From positions 72,014,929-72,078,928 of the forward strand of contig CM049312.1 of the NCBI GenBank assembly GCA_026874595.1: 64,000 bases of DNA. The letters run 5' to 3'. The notes below the pieces were generated by a model. It was not told where the DNA came from and made no database searches. It saw nothing but the letters and a program-made list of their open reading frames with translations. The stretch comes from Sipunculus nudus (Eukaryota > Annelida > Sipuncula > Golfingiida > Sipunculidae). A program made the position numbers and the translations under genes. This document shows positions 36,415-49,043 of this stretch, piece by piece. Each line of letters begins with the position of its first letter. Positions within the stretch are counted from its first letter, which is position 1.

Positions 36415-36602
36415 ACTATGCCATATAAAAATAGGCTTGTAAAAATGATAAACAGATAATTCTGCAAGTAAAACACATAATTCAAAACATTAATATCTAT
36501 AGAGGGTTGTGAGTTTAAAATGTAAGGCCCCTACTACTGTATATGGTATTAAGATTTTTTTTTTAAGTGAGTGGTTTTGCAAAATGTTATATCTAAGCGT
36601 TT

Positions 36603-36811
36603 CAGAAGCGGATCCAAGGGGGGGGGGGTCTAGGGGGTCCGGACGCCCCCCCCCCCCCCTTTCTTTTTCATCAGAAGCAACGTTTTTATGGGCTGGGACA
36701 AAATTTTACGGCCTGGACCCCCCTTTTCCAGACCTGAGGACCTTTTTTTAGGGTTTTCATTAGTCCTCCTGGGTTGGACCCCCCTTTTCCTAAATCCTGG
36801 ATCCGCCCCTG
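36603..36811. mobile_element. GCGGATCC-family TIR element, copy 4 with 5-bp TSD
   Basis: Termini CAGAAGCGGATCCAAGG and CCTGGATCCGCCCCTG, flanked by the 5-bp direct repeat CGTTT (36598-36602 and 36812-36816). With copy 1 this fixes the element boundaries and the 5-bp target duplication. Confidence 0.85.
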
Positions 36812-37099
36812 CGTTTGCCTGAAGGTCAAAATCTGAACTCTTTAAGAATAAGGGGATGTAGTGTGTCGTTCATGACCTTTGATATGAAGCCCATTGCATG
36901 GTGTGGTTTCACAGATTCCGGCCCTGGAGTGTGGCAAGAGAATTTTAGGCCCTAAGTAAGTAAAATACATACCGACCACCCAATTATAACCGTGTGAACG
37001 GGACAGGTTCTATCATAGGCACTGAATTTCTAAAACACAGTTCACACAGTACCTGGAAATTAGATACTTTGTTGAAAAGCAGCACTTCACACTGGAAGT

Positions 37100-37604
37100 T
37101 TTAATAACGTTCTTTCAACCGTGGATATAACTTAATACCGGGACTACTAGTCCTAACTGCTTGAAACCGTTGCCCGTCTGGGCCAGGGAACCAGTCTAAT
37201 CCGGTTCGTGAATCACGTGGTGGATACAGAATCTGGAACCTTCCACCCGGATGATACTACCACTGAAAGTAGGAAATTTAACAAGATTTGTATGCCTCAG
37301 ACAGGCTCAATTTAGTGAGCAAATATAAATGTTATAAGGAGCAAGTTTTGACAACTAGATTTCATATAAAAATATGCATGGAGAGTGTACCCGCCATATT
37401 TGATTCACGTTAGGTACATTCACGTTTTCGGGTGCGAGCTCAGAAACCTGTGCGTGAATACCAGAATACAAGGAAAGGAAAAGCGAACCGAAACCACAGA
37501 GCAGAAACCAAATCGACAGACACGAAGAGCGTATAAAAAGAGGAATTTGAGATACATTCTGCCGTCGTATTAAACGAGAATTCATTAAAAACAAAGGAAA
37601 AATC
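37100..37604 (+). promoter_or_regulatory. Upstream region and 5' UTR of the ZIP gene
   Basis: This stretch is less AT-rich than its surroundings and contains several CpGs between 37140 and 37570. The start codon at 37605 has an AATC upstream context. No TATA box or metal-response element (TGCRCNC) was identified with certainty. The transcription start cannot be placed from sequence alone. Confidence 0.35.
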
Positions 37605-37976
37605 ATGGTGGTTTCGCGGACAGGCGATGGCTTCACGTTTCAGTTATTGGCAGCTGTTGTTTTCCTGTCTGTTGGCACGATATGTGAATCAAACGACGTG
37701 AATGCAGACAAAAACATGAACACACATTCAAAAAACAACACCGGGTCTCGGCCTCCCAGCTTCTATCTGCATCATATTTTCGATAAATATGGAAATGGCG
37801 ATAAAATATCATTTGAGGGATTTGAGCGACTTATAACCAGCTTGGGGCTGGGGAAAATTGTTCCTAAGGATCGTCATGATAAAGACCACGATCACACGAA
37901 CCATGATCACGCAGACCATGACCGTGATCATTCAAATCATGACCATGATCTCATCAACAATAAGACCAGCTTAACG
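37605..37976 (+). CDS. ZIP exon 1 (residues 1-124)
   Basis: The signal peptide hydrophobic core is FQLLAAVVFLSVGTI. The exon then has the EF-like segment and the repeated HDH/NHDH stretch. The donor is ACG|GTAAGG, phase 0. The frame stays open past the donor to a stop at 38127-38129. Confidence 0.93.
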
Positions 37977-40040
37977 GTAAGGATCAATTACATTCCAATG
38001 TTGGAATTGCCACATCACACGTACCGGGTACATGCATACGGGTGCATGTTTAATACTGGAACCATTAATTCATATGATGATATGTGTGAGGCTGTGATGT
38101 TAAAAAAAATTGATTACTTATTATGTTAATGTACTATTTTTCATGGATGAATTTATGTACATTTATCTTGTTAATCCAAGAGGCCTAATGTGATTTATCA
38201 TTTATCGTTTGCTTTTACATGCTCCAACAAGAATAAAAAAAAGTGCATGATTATCAATGGCTCTGACAGGAATCAATATATGTCATACAACCACCAGCTT
38301 CAATAAAAGATGAAAATGGACAAGGTAGTTTTTCATTTTACATAATTTCATAAACTGTATTGCTCAGTTCGAAAAAAGTTTCAGAGAAGACTTTGATACA
38401 CACTGCCAAAATAAAGATTTTCTTGTTAAGAAGGGTTGGGGGGGGGGGGGTAATACCCAGGCGGGTAAACCCAGGCAGGTAATACCCCTTATTACCCGGG
38501 TGGGCAATAAGCCCATATGAAGGTTTTAATGGGCAATATGATTTGAGCTTTTCTAGAAGCATTCTTTTTAATCTCAGAATCGCTGCATAAAATGCATATA
38601 ATCAAATAAAGAGGAAAAACCACAGTGATTGTCCATGAAATAAGTTTAATACCAATAGATAAGCAACATCACAGATATAAATGAAGAAGCACACAAGCAA
38701 GAAATTGTGTCATGCACCAATGCTATTATGATACATCATGCATTATGTTCAAACTTTTTTTACAAACTGCTACAAGTCCAGTTCAGAATGTCCACAAAAG
38801 GCACGATAGCAGGTTGCAAGCTTTGCAGCACGTTGTACTCAAGTCGATTGCGAATCTTGTTTTTTATGTAGTCAAAGTTAGAGAACACAAGTTCTACAGC
38901 AGCAGAACTGGCTGGCATAAAGAGAAGATTGGATGCGTATGACACAAGCACTGAGGTGTCACTGTGCATGGCTTCACCTGTATGGTTACCTATACATGTA
39001 CTACCAATCAGTTGACACTTGGCATCCAGTAACCATCTTGTGTCAATCAGACTGAACCAGTTAACCAGTTTTTGTACACACCCAATAAATAATCCATCCA
39101 CTTTTAATCTTTCATTGATACAAAGGAAATTATATCAAAATCAATATATAATACAAATGATAGATTCAGATAGAAAAATGATTGAAATAATGGGAGTTAC
39201 AAAGTACGGTAGGTTTATACTCCATCTTAGAGACTCCTGATTTTTTTAAATTATCATTCTAACTGCTATATATCACCAATATCAGTTATATAAATATATT
39301 ATATATATTTATATAGTTATATATTAAAGCAAAGAAGCATACTGATCACAGTATTTCCCAAGCTGGTACAGGAAATTTTGAGTTCAGTCAGTTGCCATTT
39401 GAGACTATATTGCCAAAACCCAGGTTTACCCAGTAAAACCCACTGGGCTGGGTTTTATGCCTAAAACCCGGGTCTTGCCCAACCCTGTTGTTAAGATAAA
39501 ATTTTTCTTGACAAGAATCATTTTCTTCTGACCAGAAATCTTATAAAAAGTTATCATAATTTTCTCAAGACAAGATATATTATCTTGTCAGAAGAAATAT
39601 TTTCTTGACCAGTAAGACAAACAATTTTTGCTGACTCCCAAAAAGATATTTTTTTTGTCATTAAGATTGTTTTCTTAAAGAAAGAAATTTACTTTTGTTA
39701 TGTGCAAGTACTATATGGATGAGTGGTATTTTTTCATGCCATCAGGTTATTCAGGTATCTTATCTGATAGCAAGAAAAATTATCTTATCAGAAGAAAAAA
39801 ATCTTGTTATAAGAAAAATTTCCTTTTTCATAACAAGAAAATTTTCTTGTCCCACTCCCTAGAAAAATGTTCACATGATGTATCTTCTAAATTATTACAG
39901 TAAGAAATTACAGGGAGTGGAGGCAAGAAAATTTATCTTTTAATTTTGGCATAAAAAGTTTAAAAATGGACCAATTTAGGTGGCCCTTACATGTATCAAG
40001 CCTTCAATTTATTTCCTCAGGAAAGTGCTGTATGTATACA

Positions 40041-40083
<43 letters not shown>

Positions 40084-43000
40084 ACGGTCCAGCCCCGGTG
40101 CGGAGCGCACACCGATGTTGTGGTATTTCAATGCGCCGTCCTCCCAGAAACGAACAACCAAAGACATGTGGCGATACATCATTTAATGACCTGATGAAGA
40201 AAAGACTAATGTAATGTGACACAAGTGGTGTCGACCAAGTTCTATGGCAGAGTCACTTTTTACAAATATACATATAAGCCATACACAGAAACAGAAAACA
40301 GCTTAAATCTAAAACTTCCAATGAAGGCATTATGTACTACTTTACAAAACACTGAACGCATTGTGCTAAAATATGCGAGTAACTGGATGAAGGCATTATA
40401 AAGACTATTTTACGAAACACTAAAATATGACTTTGCGAGTTAGAAAAGGAAATAAATGGCTGATATTAACAAGGCAACTGTAAGAAACAATTTCTCACCT
40501 GATGAAGAAAAGACTAATGTAATGTGACACGAGTGGTGTCGACCAAGTCCTATGGCAGAGTGACGGCTGAACGGACTTCTGGTCCGAGGTTTCCGCCACT
40601 CTGCACACTGTCAGGTGTTAGTTATTATGTTAATGAACATGGACGTCGGTTCATTGGTTTCCTCATCCGATATAACCGGATCCAGTGGAATAACTGGAAT
40701 GTTCTGGTCGGATGACATTTCGGAATGAACAGAGGGATTTTCTGAGATATTAATGGGAATTCCAGGGAATTCCTCTTCATAGGGGCTCAGTGGTATTGGT
40801 ATCATATTATCATCTAATATCTCTTCATCGGGAGATAGACATTCTTGAATGTCAGGTAGTACATTATCACCTAATATCTCGCCTGGAGATTGACACTCTT
40901 GAATGTTATCAACTGGAAGTACATTATTCATTGGCAAAGTATGTTGAGGGGTAACCTGCTGAGGAACATCGGAATTCCTTTGATTATGCTGGTTTCTGTC
41001 AGAAACTCTAATAACAAGCGGTGGTTGGTCATCAAATGAGTCCTCCATCACGTCACTGTTGTCATATTTGTTTGTTTCTGAAGCTCGTTGAGCTGTGTCA
41101 TATGCAAATTTTAACTCTTTTTGGAGATCTGCAACATACGTTTTATATGTTTTCCCTTGAGTTTGATTATCCACTCCAAGGAACAAATCGACTGGGAGTC
41201 TGGGGTGTCACCCAAACATCAAGAAAAAAGGTGACTACCCTGTGGCTTCGTTCCTTGTGCAATTGTACGCATGAGTTAATGGACCTACATATGATTTCCA
41301 ATCTTTCTTTTGTTCGGATTCAAGGGTTCCTAACATGTTTAATAAGGTTCTGTTAAACCGTTCAACAGGGTTTCCTTGAGGATGGTAAGGTGTTGTATGG
41401 CTTTTCTTAATCCCTGCAAGTTGGCATAGTTGTTTTATTAAAGCAGATTCAAACTGGCGACCTTGATCGCTATGGATTTGTAAGGGGAAGCCATAATGAT
41501 TAACGAATGTGTCAAATAGAATCTTGGCGGTTGGTTTTGCTTTGGTAGTTTTACATGGGACGGCTTAAGCATATCGGGTGTAGTGGTCTGTCATCACCAA
41601 GATATTTTCTATGCCACCCTTAGAAGGCTCTAAACGTAAATGTCTATGCATAGCAGTCCCATAGGCTCGGACGATGTCATACTTACTAAGGAGGCTACTG
41701 CAGGCTGAGCTTTCCGTCTGACACATCGGGGACAGGTCTTTATATATGACTGTATATCACGAGTCATAGTGGGCCAAAAGAACCTGTCCTGTGCCAGCTG
41801 GATACTGGGATTACGTCCTAGGTGGCCTACTTTATCATGTATTCCTGACATCGCGACTGGTCTGAGTTTAGAGGGTATTACAAGTTGATATTGTTTTTCA
41901 CCTTTGAAAACCCGCTTACGATAGAGAATTTTATCCTTCAGAACCAGAGCTTTTAATTTCCTGTACACAAGGAGCTGATCAGCAGTCAAGTTCTTCCGAT
42001 GGAGTTCAACATCGTCTCGGAGATGGAGAATGAATGGTTTAAGGACAGGATCATTGAACTGTTCAGCTTCTATGTCATATTTATGTGTAAACAGTGGATT
42101 GTGGTTTAAAGCCATTATCACAGGGGAATTAGGATTTGGACCCAAAGACCTTTCCATATATATATGGATCTGCAATATTTTATAATAGTACCAGGTGCAG
42201 ATGTTTTGTACCAAGGTTGATTGACGATCATAAGACCTTAAATAATAAATTTTACAATTTATTTTATTGGTGAACCAGGAACAGTATCAACAGTTCTCCT
42301 TTCATCCAGATGGTATTGTCCTAATTTATTTTATATTACATTATTAATCATTTTGTGACCCCCAGTTGATAATCAGTTTTATACCATTTTTTAATATTTT
42401 TCTTGAAGTTCATACTTGAACTGCAAGACCATTTTGTTATAAAAAAAAAAAACATTCTTGCCAAAATCAGTATTTTATTTGAAAGTATCTTAAATAAAGT
42501 TAAAAACACTTATAGTGAGTAGTGAATGAAGAAATAAAGGATATACATGTTTTTTTTTTTAATATCACTGAGCCCTCAATGTCTGCCAAAAAGCAAACTT
42601 TCTTTTCTATAAAAACAGTCCCCAGTGTTAAATTATGTTGTTTTTAATTCTGTGCATTTGTCTGCAATTAACATGTTTATTTTCTTGAAAATATAGACAT
42701 AATATTTATGATTCATGATATTTGAATATATATAAAAGTTTTAAGTTTTCTGCATTATTTTTAATAACTAGGAAAAACAGATCAAATTTGTATGTTTATC
42801 ACTTTTACTAAAGGTGGTTAGTACTGATATTTACAAGGACTATAGATATAATTACCTGAGGGCATACAGAGTGATCATTTAATACTTGTTGGCTGGTGTT
42901 ATGTGTGGGTAATAGATCTATATTTAGTTACTTTTGTGTACAGGGGCTGTTGTAATTTCATATAGAGTTGAAGTCCTTAGCCAGCATTTCAATTAAGTGA

Positions 43001-46000
43001 CAGGCCTATGCCCTAATTTCTATTGATTTGCAAATCATTCTGCAACAGGTGTTACCTTTATTTGCTGTAAATCAAACCGGATTTTATCAGGAAAATTCAT
43101 TTCAGTTTATAATAACATGACATTGTCAGGAAACAATTAACTTTCTAAATTAATAATGAAGTTGGCCTGAAAGTTAATAATGAGGTTGGCCCTATCCCTT
43201 AGACTTAGCATACAAATACTGTTTATTGATGGTCACTTACCAATCTCCACTCACCAGTATGATTAGCATTACAAAGATATAGTGAAAGCCAACAGAATTG
43301 TTAACACTAAATGTTGATACTGTGATAGTGTTAGTGATGGGTGCTACCCTGTTTTACTTGAAGAAAAAACATTGTTTCACAAAATTAATTACATTAGTTA
43401 ACTCCTTTCACGGATGCAGAGACAAACTTTCTAAGTGAAACCAGCCTCATAATTAATAACTGCACATGAATATATGTAAGTCAACCATGAATGTAAAATT
43501 TATTATTTTTCCCAACAGAATAACATCGCTCTATGCCTTACTTCAGAAAAAAACTGCTCGACAAGCAGATGAAAGTGAAAAAGTACTGTTAGTAATAGTG
43601 TGCTCAACTGCATGTACATGTACCACAATTGATGTGAACACAATAGCTTGTACTGCCACCCATCTTCAGTTAATTAAAATTTGACATTTGGGTGGTAGGC
43701 TGCCCTTAGCTCCATAAGGTCTGTTGCTACATTCTGTCAGTGCAAACATGTATGAGAGAAAACAAGCCCCCAAGGACAAAAAAGCCCTTCCTTAATGATA
43801 AAGGACAAAAGGCCCCTCCATTACAAAAGCAATATCAATTTATATATATACTTAAATATACAAAACCAATATCTACATATACTTCACATTTTTATTTGAA
43901 CTACGCAAGTAAAGTTCTGAAGATACAAATAATCAGTTTAATGAATATGCAAGTAATCAGTATTTTGATGAATTATTATACTTGATAGTACTAAATGATA
44001 CATATTGTTGACTTTTATTATATTTTTGATATAAAGTGACTCATCAGTTACATTTATATAAAATATTCTTACCACTACACAGTGTACCTTATTCACTGTT
44101 CCAGGTTTCACCTATGATAAATAAATTTACAGAATTGGAAATAAAGTCATACATTTATTTAAACAAAAAATGAAAATACAATTGGGGGGGGGGGGGGTGT
44201 TGTCCTCTTTACCATTTTGTAAGAGGCTTTGATTAGGGGAGCTATTCATCATGGGGGGGGGGGGGGGGGGCTTTTGTCCAGACGGCCAGCAGCAGGGCAC
44301 AAATCGTAACTGTAGGGGCTAGGGTCATGAACCCTATGCAGTCTTAGAGGTTCTAAAAAGATTTCCTTGCAAACCTGAAATTAGGTCACTGTGACCTATA
44401 TTCTCGAAGTTATGGGGTGTATTTGCAACCCCAAGAATTATTTCTTTTAGCCAAAATTTTCACCAAACGTTCCATATTTCACATACAGCTCACCTAGCAA
44501 CAGGGAAGAACCATTATTATTTTAAGGTCAAAGGTCAAGGTCACATGACCAACTTCTTTGAAAAGCCTGTGGATGCATTGTAAGCCAAACCTTTCATCCC
44601 AATTCTTTGATCTTTCACATATAGCTCACCTACTAAGTGGGAGAAGAATCCTATAGATTTTGAGGTCACAAAGTCAAAGGTCAGGGTCACAGGATCCACT
44701 TCTTTGAAATGGTTGTGGACACATTTCAAGCTAGACCTTTAATTCCAAACCTTTCAGCACCTTTCGCTTCTCTGCCAACAGGGGAAAAGACCTGTTGATT
44801 TTTTAGGTCAAAGGTCAAGTTCACAGCACCCACTTCTTGCGTGGAATCATTTTTCAGGCAAACTTTTCAATCTTTATTTTCCATATGTCATATATAGCTT
44901 ACCTACCAAAAGGGGAAGAAGCCTATTGATGTTGAGTTCCAAAGGTCAAGGTCACAATATTAAATTGTTCTTAATACTTGTGAACATATTTCAAGTGAAA
45001 CTTTTCAAACCAAACCTTCAGTCTTTTCACATATGCCACATCTATGCATCACTCAGTTTCATTCAAACTTCATATTTATGGGTCTTTTGCATGAAGAAAT
45101 AACTAATTGATTTTTGGGTCAGCTGGTCAGGAGGTTAAAGGTTGCAGGTCAAAGTTATTCGCTCATTGGTTGCCAAGTAATTACACCAGATTTAAGTGGT
45201 TAGTAGTTACCCATCATTTAGAAAGAATCCAGTTGATATGTTGGCAGAAGGCCAATGTCATAGGTCAAGGATGTTCATAATAACTTATTTTATAGACCAT
45301 CTCTATTTTTCTTGTATATATATTATATAACCATTGCACTCCAACTGGTACATCTCCTTTTGTGGCTGTAATTGATATTGATGCTGGTGACATATGACTC
45401 CCTTTTGTCTCAGCCTGTTAAGTGATAAGGCTGAGTGATAAGTATCTGTTACTGCATAACAAAAACACTGTTGCTGGAATGTTTTCAACCAGGCATTAAG
45501 ACTGTGAGAGTATAGTATTAAGGTTTAGCTACTGATTTATAAGATGATGGGAACATTTTGCAGTTTATTTTATGGAATCATAGCAGTAAACTTAAACTTT
45601 ATTAGATATCTGAATATTTTTAATATAAAACACCAGATATAAAAGCAAATGTTTGTCCTCATAATATGTGAATGTGTACCTGGATTTAGGATGGCTTTTT
45701 TTTTTTACAAGACTTGTAGTCATGCTTTCTGCATTTCTTTTCTTTCAGGTTTTGCAGGTTACCTACCCTGCTGACCTCATTGAAAAGCAGAGTGATAATA
45801 AAAAATACTGTACTTACACTTTTAACATTTGCATATCTATAAATCTGATATGAGGGCCTGAACATGCCTTTTGAATTGTTATGGACATTCATTACTGTAA
45901 CATCCTTTTGAGAATCTGCCACAGGTTTGGTCTCTTATTGGAGGATTTGTGATATCAAATGTCAGACTTGTCAGAAATCCATTAAGTCTGCCAGTTAGCC

Positions 46001-49000
46001 ACCTTAGAAATCCTTTTGTCAGTGCAGTTCCAGTAATTTTTTCAATGTTAGGTCCGATTTAGAGAATGTTTGTCTGATTTCAGACTACGCTCTTTACACA
46101 GCGCTTTAACTATAGGCCTATTGCCTATATGGTAAGCGCTGTTTGTTATGACCTTGTATCCTGAATTGCAACACCAGAGGAGAGCACTGTATTTTTGTCC
46201 AATCGGATGAGACCTTGTGCTGGAAGACACGGCCAAGTGAGGAATATACAGAGCCAATCATGTTCATTTCGTTTTGAGTGACAGCTCATCGTCCCGGTAA
46301 TGGGCTGAATAGGCCACAGGCTCGGAGAGAATTGCCGCAGACGTGGTTTGCTTAGGGCCTTGGGCCTTCAAACCAAACCTTCAGTCTTTTCACATATGCC
46401 ACATCTATGCATCACTCAGTTTCATTCAAACTTCATATTTATGGGTCTTTTGCATGAAGAAATAACTAATTGATTTTTGGGTCAGCTGGTCAGGAGGTTA
46501 AAGGTTGCAGGTCAAAGTTATTCGCTCATTGGTTGCCAAGTAATTACACCAGATTTAAGTGGTTAGTAGTTACCCATCATTTAGAAAGAATCCAGTTGAT
46601 ATGTTGGCAGAAGGCCAATGTCATAGGTCAGGGATGTTCATAATAACTTATTTTATAGACCATCTCTATTTTTCTTGTATATATATTATATAACCATTGC
46701 ACTCCAACTGGTACATCTCCTTTTGTGGCTGTAATTGATATTGATGCTGGTGACATATGACTCCCTTTTGTCTCAGCCTGTTAAGTGATAAGGCTGAGTG
46801 ATAAGTATCTGTTACTGCATAACAAAAACACTGTTGCTGGAATGTTTTCAACCAGGCATTAAGACTGTGAGAGTATAGTATTAAGGTTTAGCTACTGATT
46901 TATAAGATGATGGGAACATTTTGCAGTTTATTTTATGGAATCATAGCAGTAAACTTAAGCTTCCTAGATATCTGAATATTTTTAATATAAAACACCAGAT
47001 ATAAAAGCAAATGTTTGTCCTCATAATATGTGAATGTGTACCTGGATTTAGGATGGCTTTTTTTTTACAAGACTTGTAGTCATGCTTTCTGCATTTCTTT
47101 TCTTTCAGGTTTTGCAGGTTACCTACCCTGCTGACCTCATTGAAAAGCAGAGTGATAATAAAAAATACTGTACTTACACTTTTAACATTTGCATATCTAT
47201 AAATCTGATATGAGGGCCTGAACATGCCTTTTGAATTGTTATGGACATTCATTACTGTAACATCCTTTTGAGAATCTGCCACAGGTTTGGTCTCTTATTG
47301 GAGGATTTGTGATATCAAATGTCAGACTTGTCAGAAATCCATTAAGTCTGCCAGTTAGCCACCTTAGAAATCCTTTTGTCAGTGCAGTTCCAGTAATTTT
47401 TTCAATGTTAGGTCCGATTTAGAGAATGTTTGTCTGATTTCAGACTACGCTCTTTACACAGCGCTTTAACTATAGGCCTATTGCCTATATGGTAAGCGCT
47501 GTTTGTTATGACCTCGTATCCTGAATTGCAACACCAGAGGAGAGCACTGTATTTTTGTCCAATCGGATGAGACCTTGTGCTGGAAGACACGGCCAAGTGA
47601 GGAATATACAGAGCCAATCATGTTCATTTCGTTTTGAGTGACAGCTCATCGTCCCGGTAATGGGCTGAATAGGCCACAGGCTCGGAGAGAATTGCCGCAG
47701 ACGTGGTTTGCTTAGGGCCTTTGGCACATAGGATGCACAGCCGGTGAGCTGTAATTCAAACAAAACGTAACAACAAAGGCTGCGTGCACACCTCGCTGGC
47801 TGGTTAAGTTCTGCATACAACAGATACATGGCTGCGCTAACACAGTCATACTGTCAGAATCGAATCGGATGTAGATGTGAGAATGCAGAGGGAGCAATTA
47901 AAATTTGACCATTAACTGTCTTCAAATGGCGCTTGAAGTGCAGCTATGGGCGGAGCCAGGATGCCTGTCAAGTGTTTGTTTATTGGCATCTGGTTGGCTG
48001 CTTGTCACATCATACGCACATGTTTTTCAGCGGACAACGAACTGCCATCTGGTGTCTAAATATATCATAAACGGTCAAAGCTGGCAGCATGAAAATCAGT
48101 TGCTTCTTTAGAAGCGTAAGATTTCCGCTGCCTCGGGAGCGTAATTTCAGACCTGTCAGATGTTCAATATGGCCACCAGGCAACCACCTTTAAATTTCTT
48201 TTGATAATATTATCTCAAGAACTGTTAAAGTGAATGCAGTCGGACATATATTAATGTAATCTTGGAAAGGATTGGGTCAAATATTTCTTAATAAATATTA
48301 CCATCATTTATAAAAGTTCAATACAGTTGGCTTGTACTGAATAAAAATTTATACAGAAGCACCCGTTTCTCAATAATTCTTGCATGGATTTCTTAGATTT
48401 ATGCTATATATTTTGTTCTTATAGTTAGCATGTGTGGTGTACCTTTTGAGACTTACAGGTATTAAGTAAGCTGTGGGAATAGTTCCTGATAGCTCAACAA
48501 ACATACATTTTTCCTCAGACCATCAATTCACTGTGTTTTAGCCAGACATAGCTGATATATATTTCTGTTTTCGTAAAAAATTTCAACGAATTGGCAAATA
48601 GGTTCTTCAAAAATTTGACTGGATGTTGTGAATCTCAGCGCATGATGTCAAAGGTCATGCTTGGCAGCTGAGCGTCATGATCCATGGGTCACTTGTTAAA
48701 TGTATAAATCTTAAGAAATAATTTTCAGGGATGTTTGATGAACCAACTGTGGTAATGGTGACCAGAAATAGGTTAAAAAAAATAGGAAATAAAGTTTTAG
48801 TCTTTGTAAAATTTTGATTCTCCAATGATTGATCTTGCAGTGCTGAAACTATTGACTTTTGCAAAATTTTGCTTATATGTAGACTTTACGGTTATGATGT
48901 GGAAATGTAAGTATTCAAATAATTTATGCCAGCAAACAATAGAAAAGACTGGTTTTACAAGTAAATTCATACCCAATTTTTTCCATTTACACAGAAAGGC

Positions 49001-49003
49001 TAT

Positions 49004-49043
<40 letters not shown>

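Larger units (their letters stand above)
38401..39951. mobile_element. CACTG-ended element with TTCTTG/CAAGAA repeats, host of a nested hAT
   Basis: The left end CACTGCCAAAATAAAGATTT is matched in inverse by TTTAATTTTGGCA at the right end (39939-39951; the last GTG is lost). Between them, TTTTCTTGACAAGAA-type words recur in both orientations (39495-39935). It is disrupted by a 1057-bp hAT element at 38431-39487. Like the element at 1201-2274, it pairs CACT termini with a dense field of one short inverted word. Confidence 0.6.

Noticed and set aside
38130-38760. Continuation of ZIP exon 1 as the main gene form
   Set aside because: Exon 2 at 49335 joins the GTAAGG donor in phase and carries the family CP...C motif. 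The read-through form is kept only as a possible minor isoform.
43519-43582. Candidate extra ZIP exon in intron 1
   Set aside because: The acceptor is fair but the donor is weak and the peptide shows no LIV-1 feature. Exons 1 and 2 already join in phase.
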